A DNA stretch of 64,000 nt from contig CAYPID010000001.1 of NCBI GenBank assembly GCA_964410725.1, forward strand, positions 1 to 64,000, in the 5' to 3' direction. The position numbers and the translations under genes are program-made. Below the pieces are notes generated by a model. That model was not told the DNA's origin. It did no database searches and saw only the letters and a program-made list of their open reading frames with translations. Source of the stretch: CALAZP01 sp964410725. GTDB taxonomy: Bacteria > Bacteroidota > Bacteroidia > Chitinophagales > Saprospiraceae. Numbering within the stretch: the first letter of the stretch is position 1; the number at the start of each line of letters is the position of its first letter. Of the stretch, positions 18,061 to 28,343 are shown one piece after another.

Positions 18061-19083
18061 TTAGTTTGCCGTAGAGCGTATATACAATCCTGGCTTTGCT
18101 CCTGAAGATTTTGAAAAACTCTCGAAAAGTAAATCGCTTATATTGCTGGAGATAGAGGGACCAGATATTCCTGATTTGTTTTCTTCAAAAGAACAACCTT
18201 GCACAATAGGAGCGCACTCAGACATATCTTGGTTAAAGCTGTATATACTTGAACCTTTGATAAAGGAGCTGTTGTTAGAAAAAGAGCAATTACTGATTAA
18301 TGGTTTGACAACACCCTGTGCACCTTGATTAAGAATTCCGGCTCCATAAGTAGCTTCATTCTCTGCAAAATAGGAGTCTAATATCAAAGGGCTGCACTCT
18401 CCCCTTAAACCATTATTAAAAATAGCGCCTCCATCCAAATCAGCTCGGTTATTGATAAATGCTGAATTTCTTATGTAGGGATTACATCTTCCATCAGTAG
18501 CATTATTGTAAAGTCCACCACCTTCTAAGGCAAAATTATTCTGAAAAATACAATTAACAATAGTAGGGTTGGATGCTCCACCATCAATTCCTTGATTGTA
18601 CCAACCTGCTCCAGCCCGTTGAGGATTCCCCGGCAATCCAGTACCGTCTGCATAACCATTAGCAATTATGAATCCATCGAGTATAGTAGAAGACTCAGCG
18701 TTGATAGTCAAAACAACTGAATATGAATTGTCTGTCTGAATTCCTTCATCTCCGATATTTCCTGACAAAATGGATTGATAAACACTTAAATCTCTTTGAT
18801 CTATTTGGTCTTCTGACCCTGCAAATCCACCGTATAGAGCAACGCCACTTGGAATCATAAATGACATAGAACGATTATGGTCATTTGTAGGAAGGTACGT
18901 ACCGTGTTTGACCCAGACCTGATCGCCTGATTTAGTAAGTTCCAAAACCCTAGCCAAGTCCCCACGAGCCGCTGACCAAGATGATCCATCACCATTCATT
19001 CCAGGTGCTACGTACCATACTCTAGAGAATCCCAGAAGAGGAAAAAATAAGAGTGCTATTAAGATATATTTATTTATTACCAT
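18061..19083 (-). CDS. secreted right-handed parallel beta-helix protein
   Basis: 340 residues with a signal peptide (cleaved near GFS). The start of the mature protein (WYVAPGMNGDGSSWSAA ... VWVKHGTYLP) is the usual opening of Bacteroidota and chlamydial-type beta-helix proteins. It is followed by Asn/Gly-rich coils of 20-25 residues (DGFIIANGYADG, NCIFQNNFALEGGGLYN, NSAFINNRADLDGGAIFN, DSYFAENEATYGAGI, NCSFSNNS). This fold occurs in polysaccharide lyases and adhesins; no lyase residues can be named. Unlike most such proteins in the phylum, it ends shortly after the last coils without a type IX sorting domain, next to the repeat array. It may be a shortened copy. Confidence 0.8.
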   Translation of the reverse strand: MVINKYILIALLFFPLLGFSRVWYVAPGMNGDGSSWSAARGDLARVLELTKSGDQVWVKHGTYLPTNDHNRSMSFMIPSGVALYGGFAGSEDQIDQRDLSVYQSILSGNIGDEGIQTDNSYSVVLTINAESSTILDGFIIANGYADGTGLPGNPQRAGAGWYNQGIDGGASNPTIVNCIFQNNFALEGGGLYNNATDGRCNPYIRNSAFINNRADLDGGAIFNNGLRGECSPLILDSYFAENEATYGAGILNQGAQGVVKPLISNCSFSNNSSFIKGSSIYSFNQDMSECAPIVQGCSFEENKSGISGPSISSNISDLLFESFSKSSGAKPGLYIRSTAN

Positions 19084-19133
19084 TTCGTTTTTACATTATG
19101 ATGGACAACAATTATGCCACAAATGGGAAAAAA

Positions 19134-19164
19134 CAAATATATGGCAAGAAATCATCATAAACAA
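19134..19164 (-). promoter_or_regulatory. candidate promoter of the beta-helix gene
   Basis: Minus strand: TTG at 19164-19162, 20 bases, TATATTTG at 19141-19134, a perfect Bacteroidota -7 element with a fitting spacer. The predicted leader is about 40-45 bases to the ATG at 19083. Confidence 0.5.
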
Positions 19165-19272
19165 TAAAATGACAGTTTGTTAAAAATAGGATTATCTAAC
19201 GGTACTGATAATCAAAGAAGTGGTTACATAATTAAATTATAATAATATGTTATTAATGCGTATTATTATGCT

Positions 19273-19280
19273 TAAATTTG
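19273..19280 (+). promoter_or_regulatory. candidate -7 element upstream of the PorP/SprF-like gene
   Basis: TAAATTTG at 19273-19280 fits TAnnTTTG but has no clear -33 partner and would leave a leader of nearly 70 bases. The rest of 19084-19354 is AT-rich and holds no other feature I can support. Confidence 0.25.
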
Positions 19281-19354
19281 ATAAGACGGCTTACTGGTAA
19301 AAAAAATTTGATTAAAACAATCCTTTAAGTAGGCATGCAAATGCTAAAGGAAGT

Positions 19355-20413
19355 ATGAAGTACATCTACAAGGTAAGGGTTCTTATTTTACTCCTATTGT
19401 CTTTCAAAGCATTAGGACAAGATATACATTTCTCTCAATTTTACAATGCCCCATTTGACCTAAACCCTGCCCTAACAGGTGTTTTTGGGGGAGATATGAG
19501 ATTTTCCTCTAACTACCGAAATCAATGGACCTCTGTTCCAGTTGAATTTCAAACCCTTAACATAGCCTACGATCAGAATTTTACCAACCAAGGGATGGAT
19601 AGGAGTTTTTTTGCAGGGGGGCTTCTGTTTCAACACGATCAGGCTGGTATTTCCAAATTAACTCGCACTAAAATTGGAATAGCTGGTTCCTATACTAAGC
19701 GATTTTCTCAAAAAGTATTTGTTTCCATTGGAAGTCAAGCCACTTTTAACCAACGGTCTTTTGATTTCAGCAGATTAACTTTTGATAATCAGTATAACCC
19801 GTTAGTGGGTATGTACGACCCCAATGCTGGATCGGGTGAAAATTTCCCAACTACCAACAATAATTTCTTTGGACTTTCTGCAGGAGTAAATATTAGAATC
19901 CAACAGCGGGATAGAGAGGGTCTCATTGATCGGCTGGAGCAGAGAAACAAAATTGATTTTGGGGTAGGATTCTTTCACCTCAATCAACCTGATCAAAGAT
20001 TTTTGGAAGAAGGTCCTCCCCTTCCATTAGAGGTTAGGGTCAATCCTTATGTATTGGGCACTTTGATGCTGGGAGGCGATTTTGATTTATTAGCTAATTT
20101 ATCTGTTCAGTTTCAGGGACCTTATCATGAAAGTATTGCTGGAATAGGGGGAAAATTGCATTTGAGTAAACGGCCTGGAAATCAAGTATCTCTTCAGTTG
20201 GGTTTTAACATAAGATTTTTTGATTCAGGAGATGCTTTATTTCCAGCGGTTCAGTTGAATTACAACAATTGGAAGGTAGGTTTTTCTTATGATAGTACAA
20301 TTTCTGATTTCAATACTGCAAACAAAGGAAGAGGAGGACCAGAATTTTCTATTCAATATATTATTAGAAAAGTTCCTCCAGTTCCAGAATTTAAAATTTG
20401 TCCTTTAATCTAG
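19355..20413 (+). CDS. PorP/SprF family type IX secretion-associated outer membrane protein
   Basis: 352 residues: signal peptide ending KALGQ, then the family hallmark HFSQFYNAPFDLNPALTG, followed by alternating amphipathic beta strands (NYRNQW, FFAGGLLFQHDQAG, VNPYVLGTLMLGGDF) typical of the PorP/SprF barrel. In Flavobacterium, SprF is needed for secretion of its partner adhesin SprB; PorP acts in Porphyromonas type IX secretion. Here it precedes a PD40/OmpA-type protein (29 bases later) and a giant PKD adhesin, the arrangement in which a PorP/SprF protein attaches its type B CTD partner to the surface. Intact. Confidence 0.92.
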   Translation: MKYIYKVRVLILLLLSFKALGQDIHFSQFYNAPFDLNPALTGVFGGDMRFSSNYRNQWTSVPVEFQTLNIAYDQNFTNQGMDRSFFAGGLLFQHDQAGISKLTRTKIGIAGSYTKRFSQKVFVSIGSQATFNQRSFDFSRLTFDNQYNPLVGMYDPNAGSGENFPTTNNNFFGLSAGVNIRIQQRDREGLIDRLEQRNKIDFGVGFFHLNQPDQRFLEEGPPLPLEVRVNPYVLGTLMLGGDFDLLANLSVQFQGPYHESIAGIGGKLHLSKRPGNQVSLQLGFNIRFFDSGDALFPAVQLNYNNWKVGFSYDSTISDFNTANKGRGGPEFSIQYIIRKVPPVPEFKICPLI

Positions 20414-20442
20414 AAGGACCTTAAACTATAGTTCATGATGGT

Positions 20443-22932
20443 ATGAGGAAAATAATATCCATATTACTATTCTTAGTATTGGTAAAAATTAACATTGTAG
20501 GCCAATCTTTAAAAGCTTGGGTGGCAGCAGGAGATTCTGCTATGGTTCACGCGGACTTTTACACTGCTATGAAATATTATGAAATAGCGTTGGAGTACGA
20601 TTCTTCATTACTCTCTAATCAATTTAAATACGGCGATGCTGCCTGGAATTTCAAAGCTTTTGATTTAGCAGAAGGAATTTTTGATCAAGTCATTCAATTA
20701 GATACCAACCAGCTGTTTCCTTTGGCTAGAATTCGAAAGGCCCAGATTGCCATTACACGAGCGAACTATCAACAAGGACTATACTGGATCAATGATTTTA
20801 ACCAGCTAAAATCAAAGGAAAAAGAAAAGTATCAAGAACTGGTTACCTTGCTTAAGGAGCAATGCATTTGGGCTGATACTAATAGGGATACCAGCAAGCG
20901 AGTAGCGCTTGAAATTTTTCCCGAAGGGATCAATTCTCCTGAATCTGAATTTGGATTGACCCTTAACCGAAATAAGTTGTATTACGCCTCTTTTAAAGAA
21001 GCGCTGGCTGAAGACAAGCATTTTCCCGAAAGAAAAGGGGCTAAGATTTTTGAACTGCCGATTGGGACCTTAGACGTCAAGGCTTTAGACGTTATAAACG
21101 ATTCAACGAGAATTATCGGAAATTTGACTTTTGCAAAGAACAATTCGTTGGCATACTATTCAGGATGTCAATACGACGATGATAATAAAATTACTTGTGA
21201 TATTTATTTCAGAACGATTAATCAGGACGGTACTTTTGGACCAGAGGATACTCTAAACGTAAATTTAGAGGGATACTCCACCACTCAACCTGCTGCAGGT
21301 TACCACCAAAAAGAGGAGAAGGATATACTTTATTTTTCTTCTAATCGACCTTTCGGAGGGAGAGATCAAGGATATGATATTTATGCTGCGGAAATTTTAG
21401 CCAACGGAGAAGTTTCCAAGCCTGTTAATTTGCGTCAAATTAACTCGCAAGGAAATGAAATCACTCCATTTTTCAATGAAAAAGCACAAAGCCTTTTTTT
21501 TAGTTCTAATTTCCGAATGGCCTCCTTAGGTGGATATGATATTTACCAAACCTCCGTTTCTGACTCGCCTTATATTCCCAATCAAACCAAAAATGGAGGT
21601 GTTGCTTTCAACTCTTCTTATGATGACCAATATTTTGTGATCGATGATAATGGGAATAAAGCATTTTTTACCTCTAATCGCCCTGGAACTCAGGTGGTCG
21701 ATGTGTTTTCCAAAGCGTGTTGTAATGATATCTTTGCAGCAGAGCTTTCTCCTACTATCGAGCTCGTAGTGGAAGTTTATGAAGGATCTCCTGAATTGCG
21801 AAAACCAGTTTCAGATGCACTGGTATTATTGCTTGAAATGGATGGCAATCAAGTGCCTACGGGCAATGTACCTCCCATTGTCAATGACCATCGTTATGAA
21901 TTTACACTTTCTCAGTTTGGTTATTTTCGTTTGGAGGTAAACAAGTCCACCTTTATCCCCTTTTCACAGGAAATAGATTTGAGGAACGATATCATCATCA
22001 ATGATTCTACCCTCGTTTATGAGGTATATCTGAAAAAAAGTTTAATTGACTTGGAAGTATTGACCTTTGATTGCAAGACGGAGGAGCCTTTAAAGGAAGT
22101 AGAAATTAAACTAATTGAAAATAAGGGAGGCATTAGTAGGGAGGTATTTCCTACTTCAATTAAAAATGAACAGCAAGAGTTTTTATTCAAAGCCATTCCC
22201 TTAAATGCGGAAATAAAATTAAACGCTCAACGTATAGGTTATCAGCCTGCTGAAATTGAAAAGACCTTTACGGTAGAAGATGTGATAGAATTTGGGAATC
22301 AAATCACCTTTGAAATTTGTTTGCATCCCGACCCAATTCCACCTCTACCTTTTTCCTTGTACTACAACAATGATGAACCTGGACCAAAAACTTTAAGCAG
22401 TATTTCCAATGCTACCTATTCTGAAGCTTCCAAGGATTACTATCAACAAAAAGATCTTTTTGTTCAGAAATTTATCGAGGGGATGGCACCGGAGGACACT
22501 TTAGTCAGTGCGACCCGCTTAAGGAATTTTTTCGACAGGGATGTTTTGGGAGGACAAATAACCTTGAAATTGTTTTTAGAAAAATTGGTTCCTTTTTTGG
22601 AGGAGGGTAATGAACTAGAGATTGAGCTTCAAGGATATACCAGCCCAAGAGGAGATGAAGAGTATAACCAAAGATTAGCGGAGCGCAGAATTAACAGTTT
22701 GGTTAAAGAATTTGAGGCTTATAAAAACGGAGCCATCAAACCCTATTTGGAGAAGGGGACTTTCAAAATTAAAATCCTTCCAATTGGAGAAGATCCGGGA
22801 ATAGACCCAGAAATAAAAAGCAAATTAGAAGACATGAGTGATTTGAGAAATTCCGTGTATAGTTTTAGTGCGTCTTTTTCCCGAAGGGCTGATATCATTG
22901 GAATAAATGTAAAGCTGGTAGATGAAGAATAA
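20443..22932 (+). CDS. PorE-like protein: TPR, PD40 propeller, carboxypeptidase-like and OmpA domains
   Basis: 829 residues. In order: signal peptide (cleaved near IVGQ), TPR-like helices (about 25-110), WD40-like PD40 propeller blades (about 165-440; LYFSSNRPFGGRDQGYDIY, LFFSSNFRMASLGGYDIY, AFFTSNRPG), one or two carboxypeptidase-regulatory-like sandwiches (about 440-630) and a C-terminal OmpA-family peptidoglycan-binding domain (about 724-829; GYTSPRGDEEYNQRLAERR). This architecture is that of PorE, which tethers type IX secretion components to the cell wall. It lies between the PorP/SprF gene and the PKD gene, overlapping the latter by 11 bases. Confidence 0.88.
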   Translation: MRKIISILLFLVLVKINIVGQSLKAWVAAGDSAMVHADFYTAMKYYEIALEYDSSLLSNQFKYGDAAWNFKAFDLAEGIFDQVIQLDTNQLFPLARIRKAQIAITRANYQQGLYWINDFNQLKSKEKEKYQELVTLLKEQCIWADTNRDTSKRVALEIFPEGINSPESEFGLTLNRNKLYYASFKEALAEDKHFPERKGAKIFELPIGTLDVKALDVINDSTRIIGNLTFAKNNSLAYYSGCQYDDDNKITCDIYFRTINQDGTFGPEDTLNVNLEGYSTTQPAAGYHQKEEKDILYFSSNRPFGGRDQGYDIYAAEILANGEVSKPVNLRQINSQGNEITPFFNEKAQSLFFSSNFRMASLGGYDIYQTSVSDSPYIPNQTKNGGVAFNSSYDDQYFVIDDNGNKAFFTSNRPGTQVVDVFSKACCNDIFAAELSPTIELVVEVYEGSPELRKPVSDALVLLLEMDGNQVPTGNVPPIVNDHRYEFTLSQFGYFRLEVNKSTFIPFSQEIDLRNDIIINDSTLVYEVYLKKSLIDLEVLTFDCKTEEPLKEVEIKLIENKGGISREVFPTSIKNEQQEFLFKAIPLNAEIKLNAQRIGYQPAEIEKTFTVEDVIEFGNQITFEICLHPDPIPPLPFSLYYNNDEPGPKTLSSISNATYSEASKDYYQQKDLFVQKFIEGMAPEDTLVSATRLRNFFDRDVLGGQITLKLFLEKLVPFLEEGNELEIELQGYTSPRGDEEYNQRLAERRINSLVKEFEAYKNGAIKPYLEKGTFKIKILPIGEDPGIDPEIKSKLEDMSDLRNSVYSFSASFSRRADIIGINVKLVDEE

Positions 22933-25900
22933 GTATTTAAAACATCTGTTATTTGTATTTATCTCCTTATTAGGTGGATACTTTCAAGCCAATGCCACTC
23001 ATATAGTGGGGGGTGAAATTGGGTATAAATGTCTAGGCAATAATACTTTCCAAATAAAATTGGATGTATATCGAGATTGTTTGAATGCCGCTCCAAATGC
23101 ATTATTTGATGATCCTGCTTCTATCGGAATTTTTAATCAGGATGGAATTTTAGTGATGGAACTTTTGGTCAGTCCTGCCTTAGTCAATGGAAGAATGGTG
23201 GATGATACATTAAACTATGATGAGTCAGATCCCTGTTTAGTCAGCCCACCAGATGTCTGCGTGCACACTACTACCTATCTAGATACAGTGCAATTAGATC
23301 CGATTCCAGGAGGTTATCAAATTGTCTATCAAAGATGTTGTCGCAATGAAACTATTACTAATATTGAAGATCCTATAGCGACAGGTTCCACTTTTGACAT
23401 CAATTTAACAGAGGAGGCAATTCTCATTTGTAACAGCAGTCCAGAAATTAATTTTTGGCCTCCAATATTTGTTTGTTATGGTCAATCTCTTCGATTTGAT
23501 CATTCAGCCATAGATATTGAGGACAATGTAGAAGATTCCTTAGTTTACAAATTTTGTCAACCTAAGGCCGGAGCCAATCTAGCCAATCCAGTTCCACAGC
23601 CTCCCAACAATCCACCTTATGATACCATCCCATGGATTAGTGGAAGTGGGATAGATTTTTCAATTGATAATGTTTTAGGGTTGGGGGAACCTCTGCAAAT
23701 TGACCCTAATACCGGAGTAATGACTGGAATACCCGAACTCGAGGGGCAGTTTGTCGTGGGCCTTTGTGTCGAGGAATACAACAAGGAAACTGGTAACCTT
23801 TTATCCATAACCAGAAGAGATTTTCAATACAATGTCGCACAATGTGGTATAGTAACCGCTCGGTATGATCTTCCTGAAACTACTTGTGATTCTTTGACCT
23901 ATAGTTTTAACAACAACAGCCTTGAATCTGAAAATTTCCTTTGGTATTTTGATTGGCCCTCAACCAATCATTCTTCTACTCTTGCCAGACCTTCTTTTAC
24001 TTTTGATGGACCAGGGGCTTATCAGGTAGCCCTTATAGCTGAGCCGAATACTATTTGCTCTGACACCTTAATACAAACCTTAATTATTCATGGAACTGGT
24101 GCAGAAATGGATTTCAGAATTGATGTATATAGCTGCGAAGAAAGTCCAGTTGTCAAATTAGTCGATTTATCATCTGATACTGCTGAATTTATATCTTATT
24201 ATTGGGAACTACAATACGGAACTACCATTCTAACATCTAGAGAAGAGAGCCCGTTTTTTCCAGTACCATTTGGAATTTTGGGCAACGTAACTTTGACATT
24301 GACCAATGAATATGGATGTATAAGTACCCTAACTAAATCGTTTGACAGTAGTATTCCTAATCTTAATTTAAATATCCCAACCGCTTTGGAAGCCTGTCTT
24401 GGGGATAGTATTGACTTGAATCCCCTTACACCAGAATATTTAGGTTATACATATAATTGGGCTCCTGCAGAATTGGTGTCCAATCCAGAATCTAGAAACC
24501 CCTCTTTTTTAGCTACTGAGGATGTAACTTTTCGGGTAACTATTTCTGCAGGGGGGGGTGCTTGTTTTATTACTGATTCCATTCCTGTAATGGTCAAAAA
24601 TCCTCCTATACTCGACTTTGACTTTTTACAAAGCTGTAAAAATTCCGTTCAGGTAATCTTTGACAATTTGTCTCAAGGTGCCAATAATTTTAAATGGGAC
24701 TTTGGAATCGATTCTATTTCATCGGATACTTCTAAAGTTTTTGAACCACTGTATACTTTTCCCGATACAGGCATCTACCCTATAACTTTAAGCTTAGCAG
24801 ATTCTGAGGTTTGCCGCGACACCCTAATTAAGGAAATCCATGTGGATCAAAAGACGCTTTTAGCAGACTTTAAAGTCGAATATAATTCTTGTAGTCGAGA
24901 TTCGGTGATGGTTCAACTTTTAGACAATTCTATTAATTCGGATGATAATACCGTCTTGCATGAATACCGACTATCTAATGGGTTGGTTTTTTCCGAACCT
25001 AATCCAACATTCCTACTTTACCAAAATGAAACGATTGATATTCAGTACACCATCACTGATGAAAATAATTGTAGTCATCAAATAAATAAAAATGGGGTAT
25101 CCATTTTATTAGCCCAACCAGCTAATTTGCAGGATTCTATTTCGATTTGTTATGGTACAGAAACACAGGTTCCGATTACTACAGATCCCAATAGTTTTTA
25201 CAGGTGGAATCCTTCATTGGGTATCAGTGATTCAACTATTGCTGATCCCGTTTTTCAGCCTTTAACTTCAACTGAGTATAATTTAACCGTTTTTACCGTA
25301 GGTGCAGATACCTGTACTATGGAGGAAAAAATATTTTTTGAAGTTTCCCCGACGGCCAATTTATCTGTAATTGGAGACGGGCTTTCTTGCCAAGATTCTA
25401 CCTTAGTAATAGCCTCCTCAGATCTCCCGGTGACTTTTGAATGGTATTCCGCAATGACGAATACGAGAATTGGAGTAGGAGATAGTGTAGAAATAGCTAT
25501 TAGCGGAATAGATAGCTTTTATTTGGAAAGTACAACGTTGGATAATGGCTGTCAAGAACAACTGTATTTTGAGGTAATCGGTGGCCCCATAGATTTGGAA
25601 GTTCCTGATACTGCAGCAGTTTGCCAGGGCGAGCTATTTTCTTTGAACATACAGAACCTAGATTTCAATGATTCCTTGACTTATAGCTGGAAACCCAGTG
25701 AATTTTTTATATCAGGGCTGGATTCAGCCAATCCCGTTTTGAAAGATTCTGTTGGAGAACAAATGGTTTATTTGACCACAACTTCCCAGTATGGATGCAC
25801 TCGATTAGATTCTATTCAAACAGCCGTGATTGATACCAATTATTCTTTGAGTTTTACCTATGAATTTGAATGCGATGGGGCAACAATTAATTTCACTAAT

Positions 25901-28324
25901 ACCAGCACTAATGCTTTAGCTTATCATTGGGATTTCCAGGAACCTGGGGTCTATTCAGAGTCTCGAGCAACTAACCCCACCTATACTTATTCCAAACCAG
26001 GAACCTATGTGGTTACCCTTTCTTTGGGGTATGATGTCGCTTGTGGAAATAGGGTATTTAGAGATACTATTAATGTGGCTGCAATTGAACTAGCAGCTAA
26101 TTTTAAAAAATCCATTGAATCTTGCGGTAACACAAGCCAAACTATCAAGTTTGAGGATACTTCTATTAATATTTTTGAAAATAATCTATCCTACCAATGG
26201 AATTTCAGTAATGGACAATCTTCTAATGAGGCTAATCCATCGGTGGAAATTTTCGAAAGTGGCCCGCTTGTAGCCACGATGGTAATTACTTCTGAAAACA
26301 ATTGTACAGCTTCCGTTACCGATTCTTTCCAAGTATACCTCCCACAAGTATTTATTCCTGATACTTTGGTAGTATGTCAAGGGATTCCAACTTATATTAA
26401 CCCCCAACCAGATACGAATTTAGTTTATTCTTGGTTTCCGAGTATTGGATTGGATTCTTCTCAGAGTGCCAATCCACAAGTCACTCCGCAATCTACAACT
26501 ACATATACCGTAACCGCTACTCATTTTGGATTTGATACCTGTCAATATATTCAAGAAGTAGTAATCAAGGTCCCCGAAGCTTTGAATTTACTGACTCAAG
26601 GTAATACCATTACTTGTGGAGAAGACGCTGTTCTTTTGGCTACAGCTAATCCTGGAACAAACATATATTGGGAAAACTCCTCAGGGATACTGCTAAATAA
26701 TGGTTCTGATGAGGTAAGTGTAAATCCTTTCAGGTCGGATACAGTTACGGCATTTGCAATAGATACTTTTGGGTGCGTTGAAACAGAAAATGTGCTGGTT
26801 TCCGACAATGGAGTGGACTATGAAACTGATTTTCCAATTGGTGCAGATACTTCTTTTTGTCAGGGAGATACTTTGCTCATTAATGTAATTAATTTAGATT
26901 CACTTGATCAGCTCAACTTTAATTGGGATCCTTTAGAAATAGTTACTTTGACCAATACACCCGGTAATATTAAGGTTGGCTTTTCGGAAAATCAACAAAC
27001 TCTATTGGGGTATATTTCTAATCAACATGGGTGTTTGGACACCATTACATTGACTTCAGATATTACACCTTTAGATCCTAATTTATTGGACACTATTTTT
27101 ACCTGTCCGGATGTGCCTTTTGAATTGGGAGAGAATGCCGACCCAACCTATATTTACAACTGGAAGCCCAGCGATTTAGTTTCCAACAGCAGCATTCCCA
27201 ATCCAACATCCTCCATCATTAACAATACTTTGTTTAACGTTTCCATCGCCTACCCAGGTACACCCTGTCAAACCGATATTGAAGTCATGGCAATTGTTTA
27301 TGATTCCATTAATTTTGCACTACTTCCAGATACTACTTTGTGTTACGAAGATAGTATAGAATTATCTATTCTAAGTAACACTTCAACCAATGTTCGTTGG
27401 AGTTATCAATCCACTTTTAGCGAATTTTTTGCAACAGGAGATACAGTCTTGGGAATGGCATCACCTGGTCAATTGATATACGCTGAAGTAACTGATTCCA
27501 ACGGTTGTATACTTACAGATGTCCTTAATATTGGGGATGGCGTTATTCAGGCCACTTTACAACCTCTAGATACTATATTATGCGAACCATTTAGAGATAT
27601 TGAAATACAAGTAATCAATCAAAAGCCCAACCATATCCTGAATTACTTTTGGGAACCTGTGACCGAAATACTTTCTGATCCCTTTGTAGGTCCCTCTGCT
27701 ACGGTCACTGCCGTAGATAGTAATAATTTTAAGGTTTTTTTAGAAAATCAATTTGGGTGTCTAGACACTATTAATACTTCTATTCAATTTGTTGACCTAA
27801 GCATTGCCATGGTCACCGCTGATCCAGCTATCATATTCCCGAATGACACTTCCAGGCTCGAAGTGACTGGATGCGAATTTTGTAATTACAATTGGATTCC
27901 AGCTAATACTTTAAGTGATCCAACTGTTGCCAATCCTTTAGCAGAACCCAATACCACTACCGAATATTTGGTAGAACTTGAAAAATTAGGTTGTACAGAA
28001 ACCCTACCGATAACGGTTCAAGTAAGGGATGACTTACCTTGCAGTGAACCTTATATTTTTATTCCAAATGCCTTTACTCCCAATGGAGATGGTGAAAACG
28101 ACTTCTTTAAAGTTAGAAGTGAAATCATTATTGATTTAAATATGAAAATTTTTAATCGGTGGGGAGAAAAGGTTTTTGAATCTAAACAGCAAGAGATTGG
28201 ATGGGATGGGACCTTTAAAGGAAAGATGCTGCTACCAGATGTATTTGGCTACGTTGTAGAAGGCACCTGCTACAACGAAGAAAAATTCATTAAAAAAGGC
28301 AACATAACCCTTTTGAAATACTAA
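22922..28324 (+). CDS. giant PKD-repeat surface protein with CHU_C type IX sorting domain
   Basis: 1800 residues. It has a signal peptide ending in ANA, and the mature start THIVGGEI, common to large Bacteroidota PKD/gliding proteins. A long middle follows, built of PKD/Ig-like domains of about 80-100 residues (recurring patterns such as YHWDFQEPG, GTYVVTLSL, YNWAPAELVSNP, YSWFPSIGLDSSQSANP). The last 85 residues are the CHU_C domain (FIPNAFTPNGDGENDFFKV, FNRWGEKVFES, GWDGTFKG). Type B sorting domains of this sort need a PorP/SprF-like partner for surface attachment, and one is encoded two genes upstream. Likely a cell-surface adhesin; ligand unknown. Confidence 0.92.
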   Translation: MKNKYLKHLLFVFISLLGGYFQANATHIVGGEIGYKCLGNNTFQIKLDVYRDCLNAAPNALFDDPASIGIFNQDGILVMELLVSPALVNGRMVDDTLNYDESDPCLVSPPDVCVHTTTYLDTVQLDPIPGGYQIVYQRCCRNETITNIEDPIATGSTFDINLTEEAILICNSSPEINFWPPIFVCYGQSLRFDHSAIDIEDNVEDSLVYKFCQPKAGANLANPVPQPPNNPPYDTIPWISGSGIDFSIDNVLGLGEPLQIDPNTGVMTGIPELEGQFVVGLCVEEYNKETGNLLSITRRDFQYNVAQCGIVTARYDLPETTCDSLTYSFNNNSLESENFLWYFDWPSTNHSSTLARPSFTFDGPGAYQVALIAEPNTICSDTLIQTLIIHGTGAEMDFRIDVYSCEESPVVKLVDLSSDTAEFISYYWELQYGTTILTSREESPFFPVPFGILGNVTLTLTNEYGCISTLTKSFDSSIPNLNLNIPTALEACLGDSIDLNPLTPEYLGYTYNWAPAELVSNPESRNPSFLATEDVTFRVTISAGGGACFITDSIPVMVKNPPILDFDFLQSCKNSVQVIFDNLSQGANNFKWDFGIDSISSDTSKVFEPLYTFPDTGIYPITLSLADSEVCRDTLIKEIHVDQKTLLADFKVEYNSCSRDSVMVQLLDNSINSDDNTVLHEYRLSNGLVFSEPNPTFLLYQNETIDIQYTITDENNCSHQINKNGVSILLAQPANLQDSISICYGTETQVPITTDPNSFYRWNPSLGISDSTIADPVFQPLTSTEYNLTVFTVGADTCTMEEKIFFEVSPTANLSVIGDGLSCQDSTLVIASSDLPVTFEWYSAMTNTRIGVGDSVEIAISGIDSFYLESTTLDNGCQEQLYFEVIGGPIDLEVPDTAAVCQGELFSLNIQNLDFNDSLTYSWKPSEFFISGLDSANPVLKDSVGEQMVYLTTTSQYGCTRLDSIQTAVIDTNYSLSFTYEFECDGATINFTNTSTNALAYHWDFQEPGVYSESRATNPTYTYSKPGTYVVTLSLGYDVACGNRVFRDTINVAAIELAANFKKSIESCGNTSQTIKFEDTSINIFENNLSYQWNFSNGQSSNEANPSVEIFESGPLVATMVITSENNCTASVTDSFQVYLPQVFIPDTLVVCQGIPTYINPQPDTNLVYSWFPSIGLDSSQSANPQVTPQSTTTYTVTATHFGFDTCQYIQEVVIKVPEALNLLTQGNTITCGEDAVLLATANPGTNIYWENSSGILLNNGSDEVSVNPFRSDTVTAFAIDTFGCVETENVLVSDNGVDYETDFPIGADTSFCQGDTLLINVINLDSLDQLNFNWDPLEIVTLTNTPGNIKVGFSENQQTLLGYISNQHGCLDTITLTSDITPLDPNLLDTIFTCPDVPFELGENADPTYIYNWKPSDLVSNSSIPNPTSSIINNTLFNVSIAYPGTPCQTDIEVMAIVYDSINFALLPDTTLCYEDSIELSILSNTSTNVRWSYQSTFSEFFATGDTVLGMASPGQLIYAEVTDSNGCILTDVLNIGDGVIQATLQPLDTILCEPFRDIEIQVINQKPNHILNYFWEPVTEILSDPFVGPSATVTAVDSNNFKVFLENQFGCLDTINTSIQFVDLSIAMVTADPAIIFPNDTSRLEVTGCEFCNYNWIPANTLSDPTVANPLAEPNTTTEYLVELEKLGCTETLPITVQVRDDLPCSEPYIFIPNAFTPNGDGENDFFKVRSEIIIDLNMKIFNRWGEKVFESKQQEIGWDGTFKGKMLLPDVFGYVVEGTCYNEEKFIKKGNITLLKY

Positions 28325-28343
28325 TTTTCCTTAATTTTCAGCG

